DNA of 64,000 nucleotides, taken from contig JASFYT010000002.1 in NCBI GenBank assembly GCA_045047085.1, positions 1-64,000 of the forward strand. The letters are read 5' to 3'. The notes beneath the pieces are model-generated. The model worked only from the letters and a program-made list of their open reading frames with translations. It was not told the origin of the DNA and did no database searches. The stretch is from GCA-2401155 sp045047085 (lineage in GTDB: Bacteria > Pseudomonadota > Alphaproteobacteria > Rhizobiales > Rhizobiaceae). The position numbers were made by a program, and so were the translations under genes. Of this stretch, positions 24,311 through 33,405 are shown piece after piece (position 1 is the stretch's first letter; every line of letters begins with the position of its first letter).

Positions 24311-24874
24311 TTGTTTCTTATGCTGGTTGCCACGGCGCTCACAATTGTGCGTATTCGTAGCCTGTTTGCCGTAGTGATGTTGTCCGGTGTGTTCAGCCTG
24401 TTATCTGCGCTGTTGTTTGTGACCATGGATGCGGTGGATGTAGCATTTACGGAAGCTGCTGTGGGTGCTGGAATTTCCACCGTGCTGATGCTTGGAACGA
24501 TTGCGCTGACCTCTCGGTTTGAGCGAATACCTGATCACGCCACCTCTCCGCTGCCATTCGTGGTGGTGGTCATAACGGGCTTGGTGTTGGTTTACGGAAC
24601 GCTGGATATGCCGAGTTATGGTTCTGCGAATTCCCCCACACAAACCCATGTGATGCCAGACTATATGGAACGCTCTCCTCATGAGATGGGTATTCCCAAT
24701 ATGGTGACGAACATTCTGGCCAGCTATCGAGGCTATGATACGCTTGGCGAAACCGCCGTGGTTTTCACCGCTGGTATTGGAGTCGTCTTGTTACTTGGCA
24801 GTCTCGGCAGACGGCGGCGCAGGAAAAACGAAACCGGCTCAGAACCTCATTCAAATCAAAGTGAGGAAAGCTGA
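24311..24874 (+). CDS. DUF4040 antiporter subunit (MrpA C-terminal / MbhD-MbhE type)
   Basis: 187 residues from the TTG at 24311. The DUF4040 core is LFAVVMLSGVFSLLSALLFV and MDAVDVAFTEAAVGAGISTV, which corresponds to the C-terminal part of MrpA and to MbhD; the second half (TNILASYRGYDTLGETAVVF, then a further helix) corresponds to MbhE. It is thus a fusion of the two small subunits seen separately in archaeal MBH. The reading frame is open upstream and codes for plausible first-helix residues (IIETFITIVLF) from 24284, directly after the mrpG stop, but no ATG, GTG or TTG occurs there; TTG 24311 or ATG 24320 would shorten helix 1. It overlaps mrpB by one base. Confidence 0.85.
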   Translation: MFLMLVATALTIVRIRSLFAVVMLSGVFSLLSALLFVTMDAVDVAFTEAAVGAGISTVLMLGTIALTSRFERIPDHATSPLPFVVVVITGLVLVYGTLDMPSYGSANSPTQTHVMPDYMERSPHEMGIPNMVTNILASYRGYDTLGETAVVFTAGIGVVLLLGSLGRRRRRKNETGSEPHSNQSEES

Positions 24875-25311
24875 TGCGTCACCACCTCATTTTGCGTGTA
24901 ATTACGAAATTGCTCGTTGGCCCAATCATCTTGTTTGCGCTTTATGTGCAATTCCACGGGGATTATTCTCCCGGCGGCGGTTTTCAGGCTGGTGTGATTT
25001 TCGCCGTTGGTTTCATTCTTTACGGCATCGTTTTTGGCTTACAGAAAGTCAAAGCGGTGTTCCCTGAATGGCTGGTGCATAAATTGTTGGCACTTGGCGT
25101 GTTGGTCTATGCAGGCACTGGCGTATATGCCCTTCTCACAGGTTATAATTTTCTTGATTATTCTGCCCTTGCCCACGACCCGGTGCATGGACAGCATTAT
25201 GGTATTTTAATTGTTGAAGCAGGTGTCGGTATTACAGTTTCTGCTGTGATGGTTGCAATTTATTATGCCTTTGGTTCCCGTCCGCCCCGCCTTTCTGATG
25301 AGGAGTGGTAA
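24874..25311 (+). CDS. mrpB: Mrp-type antiporter subunit B
   Basis: 145 residues, MnhB/MbhF family, four helices. Signature GDYSPGGGFQAGVIFAVGFI near residue 29 and GILIVEAGVGITVSAVMVAI near 110. The start overlaps the preceding stop (TGATG) and its TAA overlaps the mrpC ATG (TAATG). Confidence 0.93.
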   Translation: MRHHLILRVITKLLVGPIILFALYVQFHGDYSPGGGFQAGVIFAVGFILYGIVFGLQKVKAVFPEWLVHKLLALGVLVYAGTGVYALLTGYNFLDYSALAHDPVHGQHYGILIVEAGVGITVSAVMVAIYYAFGSRPPRLSDEEW

Positions 25312-25760
25312 TGAACGGTCTTGCAACTTCCGGCTTCACTTGGGAATTTTTTGTCGGCCATATCAATTACTGGCTTTTCATCGTGTTGATGATGACAGGG
25401 CTTTATATTGTAGTTTCCCGTGGCAATCTGGTGAAGAAAATTGTCGGCCTGAATATTTTTCAGGCTGCGGTTTTTATGCTCTATATTTCCATGGGCAAGG
25501 TGACGGGCGGTACTGCACCGATCTTCCCGACAGACATGAATATTGATCCAAGCGTAGTATATTCAAATCCCCTACCCCACGTGCTGATTCTTACGGCGAT
25601 TGTGGTTGGTATTGCCACCACTTCGCTTGGTTTGGCACTGATTGTCCGCATCCGTGAGGAATATGATTCTATTGAGGAAGAGGTCATCCTCAATATTGAG
25701 AGCGAGATAGTGAAGGAAGAAAACCGCGCCCATGGCGATGCGATGGGGGGCCGGGCGTAG
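25311..25760 (+). CDS. mrpC: Mrp-type antiporter subunit C (NuoK-like)
   Basis: 149 residues, NuoK/MnhC family, three helices. Conserved blocks are IVGLNIFQAAVFMLYISMGK and PLPHVLILTAIVVGIATTSLG. A Glu/Asp-rich C-terminal tail (YDSIEEEVILNIESEIVKEE) extends beyond the usual end. The ATG at 25311 overlaps the mrpB stop; a GTG at 25305 is less likely. Confidence 0.93.
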   Translation: MNGLATSGFTWEFFVGHINYWLFIVLMMTGLYIVVSRGNLVKKIVGLNIFQAAVFMLYISMGKVTGGTAPIFPTDMNIDPSVVYSNPLPHVLILTAIVVGIATTSLGLALIVRIREEYDSIEEEVILNIESEIVKEENRAHGDAMGGRA

Positions 25761-27265
25761 TGTCTATTGTTGCTTCTTCGAGCTTTATAAGCCAATTGCC
25801 AATACTTCAGGTACTTGTGCCATTCATTGCGGCACCATTATGTGTGCTCATCAACAGCCGCAAGCTCGTTTGGGGAGTTGCATTTGTTGCCAGTTCGGCG
25901 GCCTTTGCCATTGCCGTCATTTTGCTCACTCAGGTAATTGATGGCTCGGTCATTTCCTATCACATCGGCGGTTGGGCGCCGCCTCTGGGTATTGAATACA
26001 GGGTAGATGCTGCCAATGCATTTTTACTGCTCATCGTTTCAGGTATTGGCGCAGTGGTTCTGCTATATGCCCGCGAAAGTGTGGAAGCTGAAATTGCGCC
26101 ACAAAATCATATTTTGTTCTATACCTGCTATCTCCTCTGCCTGACCGGCCTGCTGGGGGTGGTGATAACGGGTGACGCGTTTAATGTCTTTGTGTTCCTG
26201 GAAATCTCGTCGCTCTCCACTTATGTGTTGGTGGCTCAGGGAGCCCATAAAGATAAACGTGCCCTTACCGCTGCCTATGATTATCTGATCATGGGCACAA
26301 TTGGTGCGACTTTCTTTGTGATCGGCATCGGGCTTTTATATATAAGCACCGGAACGCTCAACATGGCTGATCTGGCCGTTCGAATTGCCGATCAAGGCGA
26401 CAATCGCACTGTGCGTGCAGCCTTTGCTTTCATCGTGGTTGGAATGGGATTGAAGGTTGCTATCTATCCCCTGCATTTGTGGCTTCCGAACGCTTATACC
26501 TATGCACCTTCCGTGGTCACTTCGTTTCTTGCGGCCACCGCAACCAAAGTTGCCGTCTACGTGTTGTTGCGGTTTATGTTTACGGTATTCCAGCCAACCT
26601 TCCTTTTTGAAGCGCACACGTTGGAGTTCATCATCCTGCCATTTGCGTTGCTGGCGATGTTTGCTGCTTCCTTCGTTGCGATCTTCCAGAATGATGTGAA
26701 ACGACTTTTTGCGTATTCTTCGATTGCCCAAATTGGCTACATGCTGCTCGGTATCAGCATGCTTACAAAGACAGGACTTACCGCTACGATCATTCATTTA
26801 TTCAATCACGGCATTACCAAAGGCGCTTTGTTCATGGCGCTTGGCGCAATGACGCTGAATACGGCAAGTTCCTTCATGGACCGACTGCGCGGGATGGGAA
26901 AAATGATGCCATGGACAAGTGCCGCCATGGTAATCGCCGGCGTTAGTCTCATCGGGGTTCCAGGAACTGCTGGCTTCATATCCAAATGGGTGCTGGTTCA
27001 AGGTGCCATTGAAAAAGGCTGGTGGTGGGTAGCGATACTCATTGTTGCATCATCCTTATTGGCGGTGATTTATGTCTGGAAGTTGATCGAAGTGCTTTAT
27101 TTGAGTGAACCGGTGGAAGGTGCAGTCAAACGCGAAGCACCGCTTTCAATGTTGGTTCCGATCTGGATATTAACGCTGTCCTGTATCTTCTTTGGCTTCA
27201 ATACGGACGTCACTTTGACTGCAGCGAGCGTCGCGGCTGATGGATTGCTGGGGGGCGCGAGATGA
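25760..27265 (+). CDS. mrpD: Mrp-type antiporter subunit D (NuoN/M-like)
   Basis: 501 residues, proton-conducting antiporter-like family with about 14 helices. Key charged residues are present: the helix-5 Glu in NVFVFLEISSLSTYVLVAQG, the helix-7 Lys in GLKVAIYPLHLWLPNAYTYA, a Lys in HLFNHGITKGALFMALGAM, and a late Lys in TAGFISKWVLVQG. It starts with GTG overlapping the mrpC TAG by one base. Confidence 0.92.
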   Translation: MSIVASSSFISQLPILQVLVPFIAAPLCVLINSRKLVWGVAFVASSAAFAIAVILLTQVIDGSVISYHIGGWAPPLGIEYRVDAANAFLLLIVSGIGAVVLLYARESVEAEIAPQNHILFYTCYLLCLTGLLGVVITGDAFNVFVFLEISSLSTYVLVAQGAHKDKRALTAAYDYLIMGTIGATFFVIGIGLLYISTGTLNMADLAVRIADQGDNRTVRAAFAFIVVGMGLKVAIYPLHLWLPNAYTYAPSVVTSFLAATATKVAVYVLLRFMFTVFQPTFLFEAHTLEFIILPFALLAMFAASFVAIFQNDVKRLFAYSSIAQIGYMLLGISMLTKTGLTATIIHLFNHGITKGALFMALGAMTLNTASSFMDRLRGMGKMMPWTSAAMVIAGVSLIGVPGTAGFISKWVLVQGAIEKGWWWVAILIVASSLLAVIYVWKLIEVLYLSEPVEGAVKREAPLSMLVPIWILTLSCIFFGFNTDVTLTAASVAADGLLGGAR

Positions 27266-28746
27266 TTGAGACCCACACAGCTATCCTACTCACTATGCTT
27301 GTTCCTGCCCTTGCGACAGTGACCAATTTGCTAATGCGCGACCGCGAGAATTTGCGCGATGGCACTACCTTTGTTGCTGCCGTTGTCACTTTCATTCTGG
27401 TATTGATCATTCATGCCAATACGGGCGGTGCGCAAACCGATACCAATGTGCTCTTTACCGTTATGCCCGGCCTGACTATGGCTTTCAATGTCGAACCGCT
27501 TGGACTGTTGTTTGCCACCATCGCCTCGGGCCTGTGGATCGTCACCCATATATTTGGCATCGGATATATGCGTGGCAACAATGAAAAAAAACATGCACGC
27601 TTCTTTGCCTGTTTCTCATTTGCCATCGGTTCGGTAATGGGCATTGCCTTTGCGGCAAACATGTTCACCCTGTTCATCTTCTACGAACTGCTGACGCTTT
27701 CCACCTATCCTCTGGTTGCTCACAAAGAAACCGAAGAAGCCAAGCGCGGAGCAAGAACTTATCTTGGCATATTGATCGGCACTTCGATTGGCCTGCAATT
27801 GGTGGCTATAATCTGGACCTATCACATTGCCGGAACGCTCGATTTCAAGATCGGCGGAATTCTGGATGGCAATATCTCCGGCCCATTGGTTGCCGTTCTT
27901 CTAGCGCTTTATGCCTTTGGCATTGGTAAAGCTGCACTGATGCCGTTCCACCGCTGGCTTCCTGCCGCCATGGTTGCACCCACGCCAGTGAGTGCGCTGC
28001 TTCATGCGGTTGCGGTCGTTAAAGCCGGTGTTTTCACCATGTTGAAAGTTGGCATCTATATATTTGGCATCGATTTTCTGGCCAAGACCGGATCATCTGA
28101 ATGGTTGATGTGGCTGGCAGCATTCTCCATTCTTGCGGCCTCTATCATCGCCATGACCAAGGACAACCTCAAAGCGCGGTTGGCCTATTCTACCGTCAGC
28201 CAACTTTCTTATATTACGCTCGGAATGGCGCTTGCCACTTCCATGGGTGCATTGGGCGGTGGCCTGCATATTGCCATGCATGCGATGGGGAAAATTACTC
28301 TTTTCATGTGTGCCGGTTCAATCTATGTGGCGACCCACAAAACCAATATCAGCGATATGAAAGGCCTTGGCCGCGCCATGCCATTCACCTTTATTGCATT
28401 CCTGATTGGGGCAATCTCCATCATCGGCCTGCCACCGCTGGGTGGTTCATGGAGTAAATATTTATTGATGGTGGGTGCCGCTGATAGCGGTCACAAAATT
28501 ATGATTGCTGTATTGATGATAAGTTCGCTGTTGAACATTGCATATCTGTTGCCGCTGGTGGGTCGAGGATTTTTTCTACCAGCGCCGGGCAGCACTATGG
28601 CAACTCCGGTAAAAATGTCTGAAGCACCAATATTGGTGGTCCTGCCTCCAGTGTTTACGGCAGTGGGCTGTATCGCATTGTTCTTTTATGCCGGTGATAT
28701 ACAGGAATTTCTCATGCCAATTGTTGCAAAAAGTTCAGGAGGATAA
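27262..28746 (+). CDS. second antiporter-like subunit (MrpD/NuoN/M family)
   Basis: 494 residues. It keeps the proton-path signature: Glu in FTLFIFYELLTLSTYPLVAH, Lys in IGKAALMPFHRWLPAAMVAP, a second Lys in VVKAGVFTMLKVG, then HAMGKITLFMCAGSI and GGSWSKYLLM. It is distinct from mrpD and looks functional, so the complex may carry an extra ion-translocating module. The start is coupled to mrpD by ATGA. Confidence 0.9.
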   Translation: MIETHTAILLTMLVPALATVTNLLMRDRENLRDGTTFVAAVVTFILVLIIHANTGGAQTDTNVLFTVMPGLTMAFNVEPLGLLFATIASGLWIVTHIFGIGYMRGNNEKKHARFFACFSFAIGSVMGIAFAANMFTLFIFYELLTLSTYPLVAHKETEEAKRGARTYLGILIGTSIGLQLVAIIWTYHIAGTLDFKIGGILDGNISGPLVAVLLALYAFGIGKAALMPFHRWLPAAMVAPTPVSALLHAVAVVKAGVFTMLKVGIYIFGIDFLAKTGSSEWLMWLAAFSILAASIIAMTKDNLKARLAYSTVSQLSYITLGMALATSMGALGGGLHIAMHAMGKITLFMCAGSIYVATHKTNISDMKGLGRAMPFTFIAFLIGAISIIGLPPLGGSWSKYLLMVGAADSGHKIMIAVLMISSLLNIAYLLPLVGRGFFLPAPGSTMATPVKMSEAPILVVLPPVFTAVGCIALFFYAGDIQEFLMPIVAKSSGG

Positions 28747-28748
28747 TG

Positions 28749-29090
28749 ATGGCCAAACAAACAAATCCTGAAACTCTCTCTTGGCTGGCGCGTAAGCTGT
28801 TGTGGGTAGACAAGCCCGGCAGTGCTGACAAATTGTATAAAATTCTGGCAGTGGTCTGCGGCCTGTTGTTGTTGTCTGAATTTACATTCCACAAACACGT
28901 CATTGTGGCGATAGAGCATATTCCGGGCTTTTACGGAATTTTTGGTTTTGTGATGTTTACCGCCCTCATTCTGGTGGCGAAAATGTTGCGTACCATTATC
29001 AAACGGCCTGAAGATTATTACGCACCGAAGTCGATTGATACTGAAGAATATCCCGACGCTGAAACAGAAAGGCTCGATCATGATGCCTGA
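28749..29090 (+). CDS. small membrane protein of the antiporter cluster, unknown
   Basis: 113 residues. Two helices (KILAVVCGLLLLSEFTFH near residues 30-47 and GFYGIFGFVMFTALILVAKM near 60-80) are followed by a charged tail (TIIKRPEDYYAPKSIDTEEY). The N-terminus WLARKLLWVDKPGSADKLYK is amphipathic. AGGAGG lies 6 bases before this ATG. Its tail overlaps the next start (29080), so it is locked into the operon. No Mrp subunit of the classical seven corresponds to it. It may be an accessory or clamp subunit between the two flanking antiporter-like proteins. Confidence 0.75.
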   Translation: MAKQTNPETLSWLARKLLWVDKPGSADKLYKILAVVCGLLLLSEFTFHKHVIVAIEHIPGFYGIFGFVMFTALILVAKMLRTIIKRPEDYYAPKSIDTEEYPDAETERLDHDA

Positions 29091-30777
29091 ACAGTTTCCA
29101 ATCGCGTTTTTATTCATCATCGCGGGCATTATCCTGCCGCTGGTTCCACAGGGTCGGCTGCGCGGTGCATTTACGTTACTGGTGCCCGTATTTGCCGCAT
29201 GGCAATTATGGCAATTTGAACCGGGTATTTATGGTCAGATAGAATTTTTCGGTCTGCCGCTTGAAATGATGCGGCTGGATAAGCTTTCCACGATCTTCGG
29301 GCTGGTATTCTGCCTCGCTTCCTTCATTGGCAATCTCTACGCATGGCATATCCGTGACACAGTTCAACAGGTCGCCGCTCTGCTCTATGCAGGCTCTGCC
29401 ATCGGTGCGGTTTTTGCAGGTGATCTGGTTACATTGTTCATATATTGGGAAGGTACAGCGCTTGCTTCCGTATTCCTGATTTGGGCGCGGCGCACGGAAG
29501 GTGCTTATTATACCGGGCTTCGTTATTTGATTGTTCAGGTTGGTTCAGGAGTTATCCTGCTGGCTGGTATCGTATTATTACACAGTGAAACCGGCTCGAT
29601 TGCGTTTGAAAGAATGACCTTGGGCAGCTTGGCTACTTGGCTCATTTTTCTATCTTTCGGCATTAAATGCGCTTTCCCGTTGCTTCACAACTGGTTGCAG
29701 GATTCTTATCCCGCAGCGACCATCACTGGCACGGTTATCCTTTCTGCGTTCACAACCAAGCTTGCGGTTTATGCGTTGGCTCGTGGTTTTGCCGGCACCG
29801 AAATCCTGATTTATATCGGGGCGGTGATGACCCTCTTCCCAATCTTCTTTGCAGAAATTGAAAATGATTTGCGCCGGGTACTGGCTTACAGCCTCAACAA
29901 CCAATTGGGCTTTATGGTGGTCGGAATTGGTATTGGCACAGAGCTTTCACTAAACGGCACCGCTGCTCATGCCTTCGCGCACATTCTCTATAAGGGCCTA
30001 TTGTTCATGAGCGTGGGTGCGGTGATGTATCGGACTGGCACCGCAAAAGCATCTGAACTTGGTGGGCTTTATCGTACCATGCCACTCACCGCCATGTGTT
30101 GTTTGGTGGGTGCGGCATCGATCTCTGCTTTCCCTCTGTTCTCGGGCTTCGTATCTAAATCTCTCATTCTCGATGCTTCCGCCTCGAACGGTTATACGTT
30201 TGTTTGGATCGCATTGGTGTTTGCCTCGGCTGGCGTGCTTAGCCATTCGGGTATCAAGATTCCATTCTTTGCATTCTTTGCCCATGATAGTGGCAAGCGC
30301 CCAAAAGAAGCACCGACCCATATGTTGATTGCGATGATTTTCACCGCATTCCTTTGCATATTCATCGGGGTATATCCTGAACCTCTCTATGCGCTGCTTC
30401 CTTATCCGGTGGATTTCCAACCCTATACCACCAGCCATGTGGTGGGTCAGCTGCAACTCTTATTGTTTGCACTTCTAGCCTTTTGCGTATTGATGCGTAC
30501 CGGCATTCATCCGCCGGAATTACGGGCGATCAATCTGGATAGCGACTGGACTTACCGCAAATTATTCCCGCAAATCATTGCAAAAACTGCGATGATTGTC
30601 GGAAGAATTTGGACAGCACAAAGCATATTCTGGCGCGGCAACTTCGATAAGGTTGTTGAGGGTTTCTACCGTTCCCACGGCCCGGAAGGCCGCATTGCGA
30701 GGGTATGGCCCACGGGTGCAATGGTGCTTTGGATTGCTATATTGCTTGGCGCAACGTTGGTCGTGAGTTTCTTTTAG
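29080..30777 (+). CDS. NuoL/MrpA-N-terminal-like antiporter subunit
   Basis: 565 residues, third antiporter-like protein of the operon. The helix-5 Glu (LVTLFIYWEGTALASVFLIW), the Lys in LSFGIKCAFPLLHNWLQDSY, a Lys in HILYKGLLFMSVGAVMY and the Lys in SGFVSKSLILD are kept. Its length and C-terminal extension (about 100 residues after the core, with an RIWTAQSIFWRGNFDKVVEG amphipathic stretch and a last helix, MVLWIAILLGATLVVSFF) resemble NuoL/MrpA N-terminal domains. With the DUF4040 subunit it would complete a split MrpA. The start ATG at 29080 overlaps the previous gene by 11 bp. It ends 4 bp into the convergent P450 gene. Confidence 0.88.
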   Translation: MMPEQFPIAFLFIIAGIILPLVPQGRLRGAFTLLVPVFAAWQLWQFEPGIYGQIEFFGLPLEMMRLDKLSTIFGLVFCLASFIGNLYAWHIRDTVQQVAALLYAGSAIGAVFAGDLVTLFIYWEGTALASVFLIWARRTEGAYYTGLRYLIVQVGSGVILLAGIVLLHSETGSIAFERMTLGSLATWLIFLSFGIKCAFPLLHNWLQDSYPAATITGTVILSAFTTKLAVYALARGFAGTEILIYIGAVMTLFPIFFAEIENDLRRVLAYSLNNQLGFMVVGIGIGTELSLNGTAAHAFAHILYKGLLFMSVGAVMYRTGTAKASELGGLYRTMPLTAMCCLVGAASISAFPLFSGFVSKSLILDASASNGYTFVWIALVFASAGVLSHSGIKIPFFAFFAHDSGKRPKEAPTHMLIAMIFTAFLCIFIGVYPEPLYALLPYPVDFQPYTTSHVVGQLQLLLFALLAFCVLMRTGIHPPELRAINLDSDWTYRKLFPQIIAKTAMIVGRIWTAQSIFWRGNFDKVVEGFYRSHGPEGRIARVWPTGAMVLWIAILLGATLVVSFF

Positions 30778-31952
30778 GAATCCCATTCCAAGTTTAAACT
30801 CAACGGCCCGCGAAAGGCCCAGCCGCCGAATTTTGTTTGATCATCTGCCAGCCTTAGGCCTTTTAGGCGATCAAAAACCATGGGCAATGCTACATCTCCG
30901 ATCAATGAACGGGACGCCCATGCACCGGCGCAAAAATGAGGTCCGGCGCCGAATGCTATGCTTTTTGCGTTGTTTCTTGTGATGTCGAATTTGTCCCCGT
31001 CCGGAAAATAATCTTCGTCCCGATTGGCCGATCCGTACATAAAAAACAATCTGGTTTCAGGTTCAAGTTCGATGCCTCCGACCGAATGCTCTTTCGCGAT
31101 ACGCCGGGGCGACATACCGATGGGGGATATCCAGCGGGCAAACTCTTCAAATACCTGTTGCCATTTTACTTCACCTGCCAATACCATTTTAAGTTGTTCA
31201 GGGTTGGTGAGCAAAGCCCAGATGCAACCGGCAATGGCATCACGAGGTTCATTCTGCCCGCCGCTGATTGCCAGCTTAATGTTTGCTCTGATGCTTTCAT
31301 CGGGCAGACCGGCAGCGAGCATAACATTTGCCAGACTTGGATTTGGATTTGGATTTGGATTTTCTTTCGCACTGTCCAATATATAATCAATGGCTGTATC
31401 TATTTTGGCCGTTGCCGCATGACAGCGTGCCTCGACTTCTTGATCACCTGAATAATTTGATATGCCATCGATCATGGCTTGCGAACAGGCGTCCATTTCA
31501 GTGCTGGTGAAATTTGTCAGGCCGGTGATTGCCCGCAAGGCATCTCCGGAAAGCGGCAATGCGTATTCTTTGCAAATATCAGCACGGCCTTTTCCAACCA
31601 AGCCATCAAGAATGAGTGTTGCATCAGTTTCAAAACTCACATTCCAATGATCGCGAACAGTTTTGGGCGATACGGTTGGAAAAATTGCCTTGCGCTCAGC
31701 GGCGTGGGCGTCACCATCCTTACGCATCATGTTGTGGCCCATGAGGGTATTCATCAGGCCAGCGGGTTGGTGGGAAGAAAACACTTCAATGTTCTTTTCT
31801 GAAACCGCAATATCATCACGCCGCGTCATTAATACTGCATCGAGTTGCGGCACATAGCAGATCGGGGCCTCTGTGCGCATCTGTTTCAACACTGGATAAG
31901 GATCATGCCAGAAAGCTTCCATATCCACGTCAAAAACAGGTGCCTGTGTCAT
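30774..31952 (-). CDS. cytochrome P450
   Basis: 392 residues, soluble bacterial class I-type. The heme-ligand loop is FGAGPHFCAGAWASRSLI near residue 335, the K-helix region has FARWISPIGMSPRRIAKEH, and a HAAERKAIFPTVSP C-helix segment lies near 80-95. The I-helix reads ISGGQNEPRDAIAGCIWALL, so the usual acid-Thr pair of AGxxT is replaced (Asn, Glu-Pro). An (NP)n stretch near residue 200 is encoded by a hexanucleotide repeat. It lies 3 bp downstream of gor and is probably in the same operon. No ferredoxin or reductase is adjacent. Substrate unknown. Confidence 0.9.
   Translation of the reverse strand: MTQAPVFDVDMEAFWHDPYPVLKQMRTEAPICYVPQLDAVLMTRRDDIAVSEKNIEVFSSHQPAGLMNTLMGHNMMRKDGDAHAAERKAIFPTVSPKTVRDHWNVSFETDATLILDGLVGKGRADICKEYALPLSGDALRAITGLTNFTSTEMDACSQAMIDGISNYSGDQEVEARCHAATAKIDTAIDYILDSAKENPNPNPNPSLANVMLAAGLPDESIRANIKLAISGGQNEPRDAIAGCIWALLTNPEQLKMVLAGEVKWQQVFEEFARWISPIGMSPRRIAKEHSVGGIELEPETRLFFMYGSANRDEDYFPDGDKFDITRNNAKSIAFGAGPHFCAGAWASRSLIGDVALPMVFDRLKGLRLADDQTKFGGWAFRGPLSLNLEWDS
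31337..31360. repeat. hexanucleotide tandem repeat inside the P450 gene
   Basis: Four copies of TTGGAT in the + direction. On the coding strand they encode alternating Asn-Pro (ENPNPNPNPS). Copy changes keep the frame, so they would alter length only. Confidence 0.9.
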
Positions 31953-31955
31953 GAT

Positions 31956-33347
31956 TTAATCCGTTCGTTTGCCGTTTACCATCCGATAGCTTGGCTGATA
32001 CATGGTCACCAGTTCTTCAGCGGCTGTTGGGTGGACTGCCATGGTGCGATCAAAATCTTCCTTGGTGGCACCCATTTTAATGGCAACACCTAAAGATTGC
32101 ACCATTTCGCCAGCCCCATCGCCCATGATGTGAATGCCGACCACCGTTCCAGTTTTACTATCTGCGATAATTTTCATCAACATTTTTTCAGTGCTGCCGG
32201 AAAGTGTATTTTTCATCGGCCTGAAATGAGCGCGATAGATATCGAGTTCAGGATATTTCTCAGCAGCCTGCTCTTCACTGAGCCCAATCGTTCCAATTTC
32301 TGGTTGGGAAAACACTGCGGTTGCAATCAAATCGTGGTCTGGACTTGTTGGAATTCCGCGATATTCAGTATCAATGAAACACATGGCTTCATGAATGGCC
32401 ACCGGCGTCAATGCAACCCGGTCGGTCACATCGCCAAGCGCCCAAATATTATCCACGTTGGTTTTTGAATATGCGTCCACTTTGATGGATCCATTATCGG
32501 CCAGTTCTACGCCGGCTTTTTCCAGGCCAAGGTTTTTCGTTAGCGCAATCCGTCCAGTTGCTCGAAGCACCTGATCTACCGGAATTTCCTCACCGTCAGA
32601 AAGAAAAACCACCATGGAACCATCATCGGTACTCTCAACTTTCTCGATGGTCTGACCACAAACAACGTGGATACCTCTATTGGTCATTTCCTCATGCAAC
32701 AGGGTTCTGACATCCATATCAAAGCCACGCAAAATTTCTTCGCCTCGATAAACCAACGTTGTATTCGCGCCAAGCCCTGCGAAAATACAGGCAAATTCTA
32801 CGGCGATATAACCACCGCCCTGCACAACGACATTTTTTGGCAATTCTTTTAGGTCGAATACCTCATCAGAGGTAATGCAATGTTCCCAACCCGACATGTG
32901 CTCCAATCGGTTGGGGGTTCCACCGACTGCGATGATGATTCTTTCGGCTGTCACCACCCGGTCTTCATCAAGCAAACGGATTTCGTGTTTGCCTTCCAAT
33001 ACAGCGCGGGTATGGAACATCTGCGCACCAGCATTGGTCAGGCCTTTTTGGTAAAGCCCCTCCAGACGGTTAATCTCTTCGTCCTTACTGCCGATCAGGG
33101 TTGCCCAGTCAAACTTGCAATCTCCCACATCCCAGCCAAAGCCGCGGGCGGCTTCAAAATCTGTGGCAAAATGGGATGCGTAAACCAGTAATTTTTTGGG
33201 AACACAACCACGAATGACGCAAGTACCGCCATATCGAAATTCCTCGGCAATGGCGACCTTTTTACCAAGTGATGCTGCTATTCTGGCGGAACGCACGCCG
33301 CCAGAGCCGCCGCCAATTACAAATAGGTCATAATCATACTGGCTCAT
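31956..33347 (-). CDS. gor: glutathione-disulfide reductase
   Basis: 463 residues, FAD/NAD(P)-disulfide oxidoreductase. FAD motif GGGSGGVRSARIA near residue 12, redox-active pair in GGTCVIRGCVPKKLL near 41-55, NADP-binding stretch VVQGGGYIAVEFACIFAG near 175, central GDVTDRVALTP and the C-terminal catalytic HPTAAEE. It reduces oxidised glutathione in the cytoplasm. It is followed by the P450 gene with a 3-bp gap, and preceded by DUF2059 and rpiA on the same strand. Confidence 0.95.
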   Translation of the reverse strand: MSQYDYDLFVIGGGSGGVRSARIAASLGKKVAIAEEFRYGGTCVIRGCVPKKLLVYASHFATDFEAARGFGWDVGDCKFDWATLIGSKDEEINRLEGLYQKGLTNAGAQMFHTRAVLEGKHEIRLLDEDRVVTAERIIIAVGGTPNRLEHMSGWEHCITSDEVFDLKELPKNVVVQGGGYIAVEFACIFAGLGANTTLVYRGEEILRGFDMDVRTLLHEEMTNRGIHVVCGQTIEKVESTDDGSMVVFLSDGEEIPVDQVLRATGRIALTKNLGLEKAGVELADNGSIKVDAYSKTNVDNIWALGDVTDRVALTPVAIHEAMCFIDTEYRGIPTSPDHDLIATAVFSQPEIGTIGLSEEQAAEKYPELDIYRAHFRPMKNTLSGSTEKMLMKIIADSKTGTVVGIHIMGDGAGEMVQSLGVAIKMGATKEDFDRTMAVHPTAAEELVTMYQPSYRMVNGKRTD

Positions 33348-33405
33348 TGCAGGAGCTCCAAAAATCTGAGGTCAGGTCAAAAGGACCCAAAGAAATTGTA
33401 AAAAT

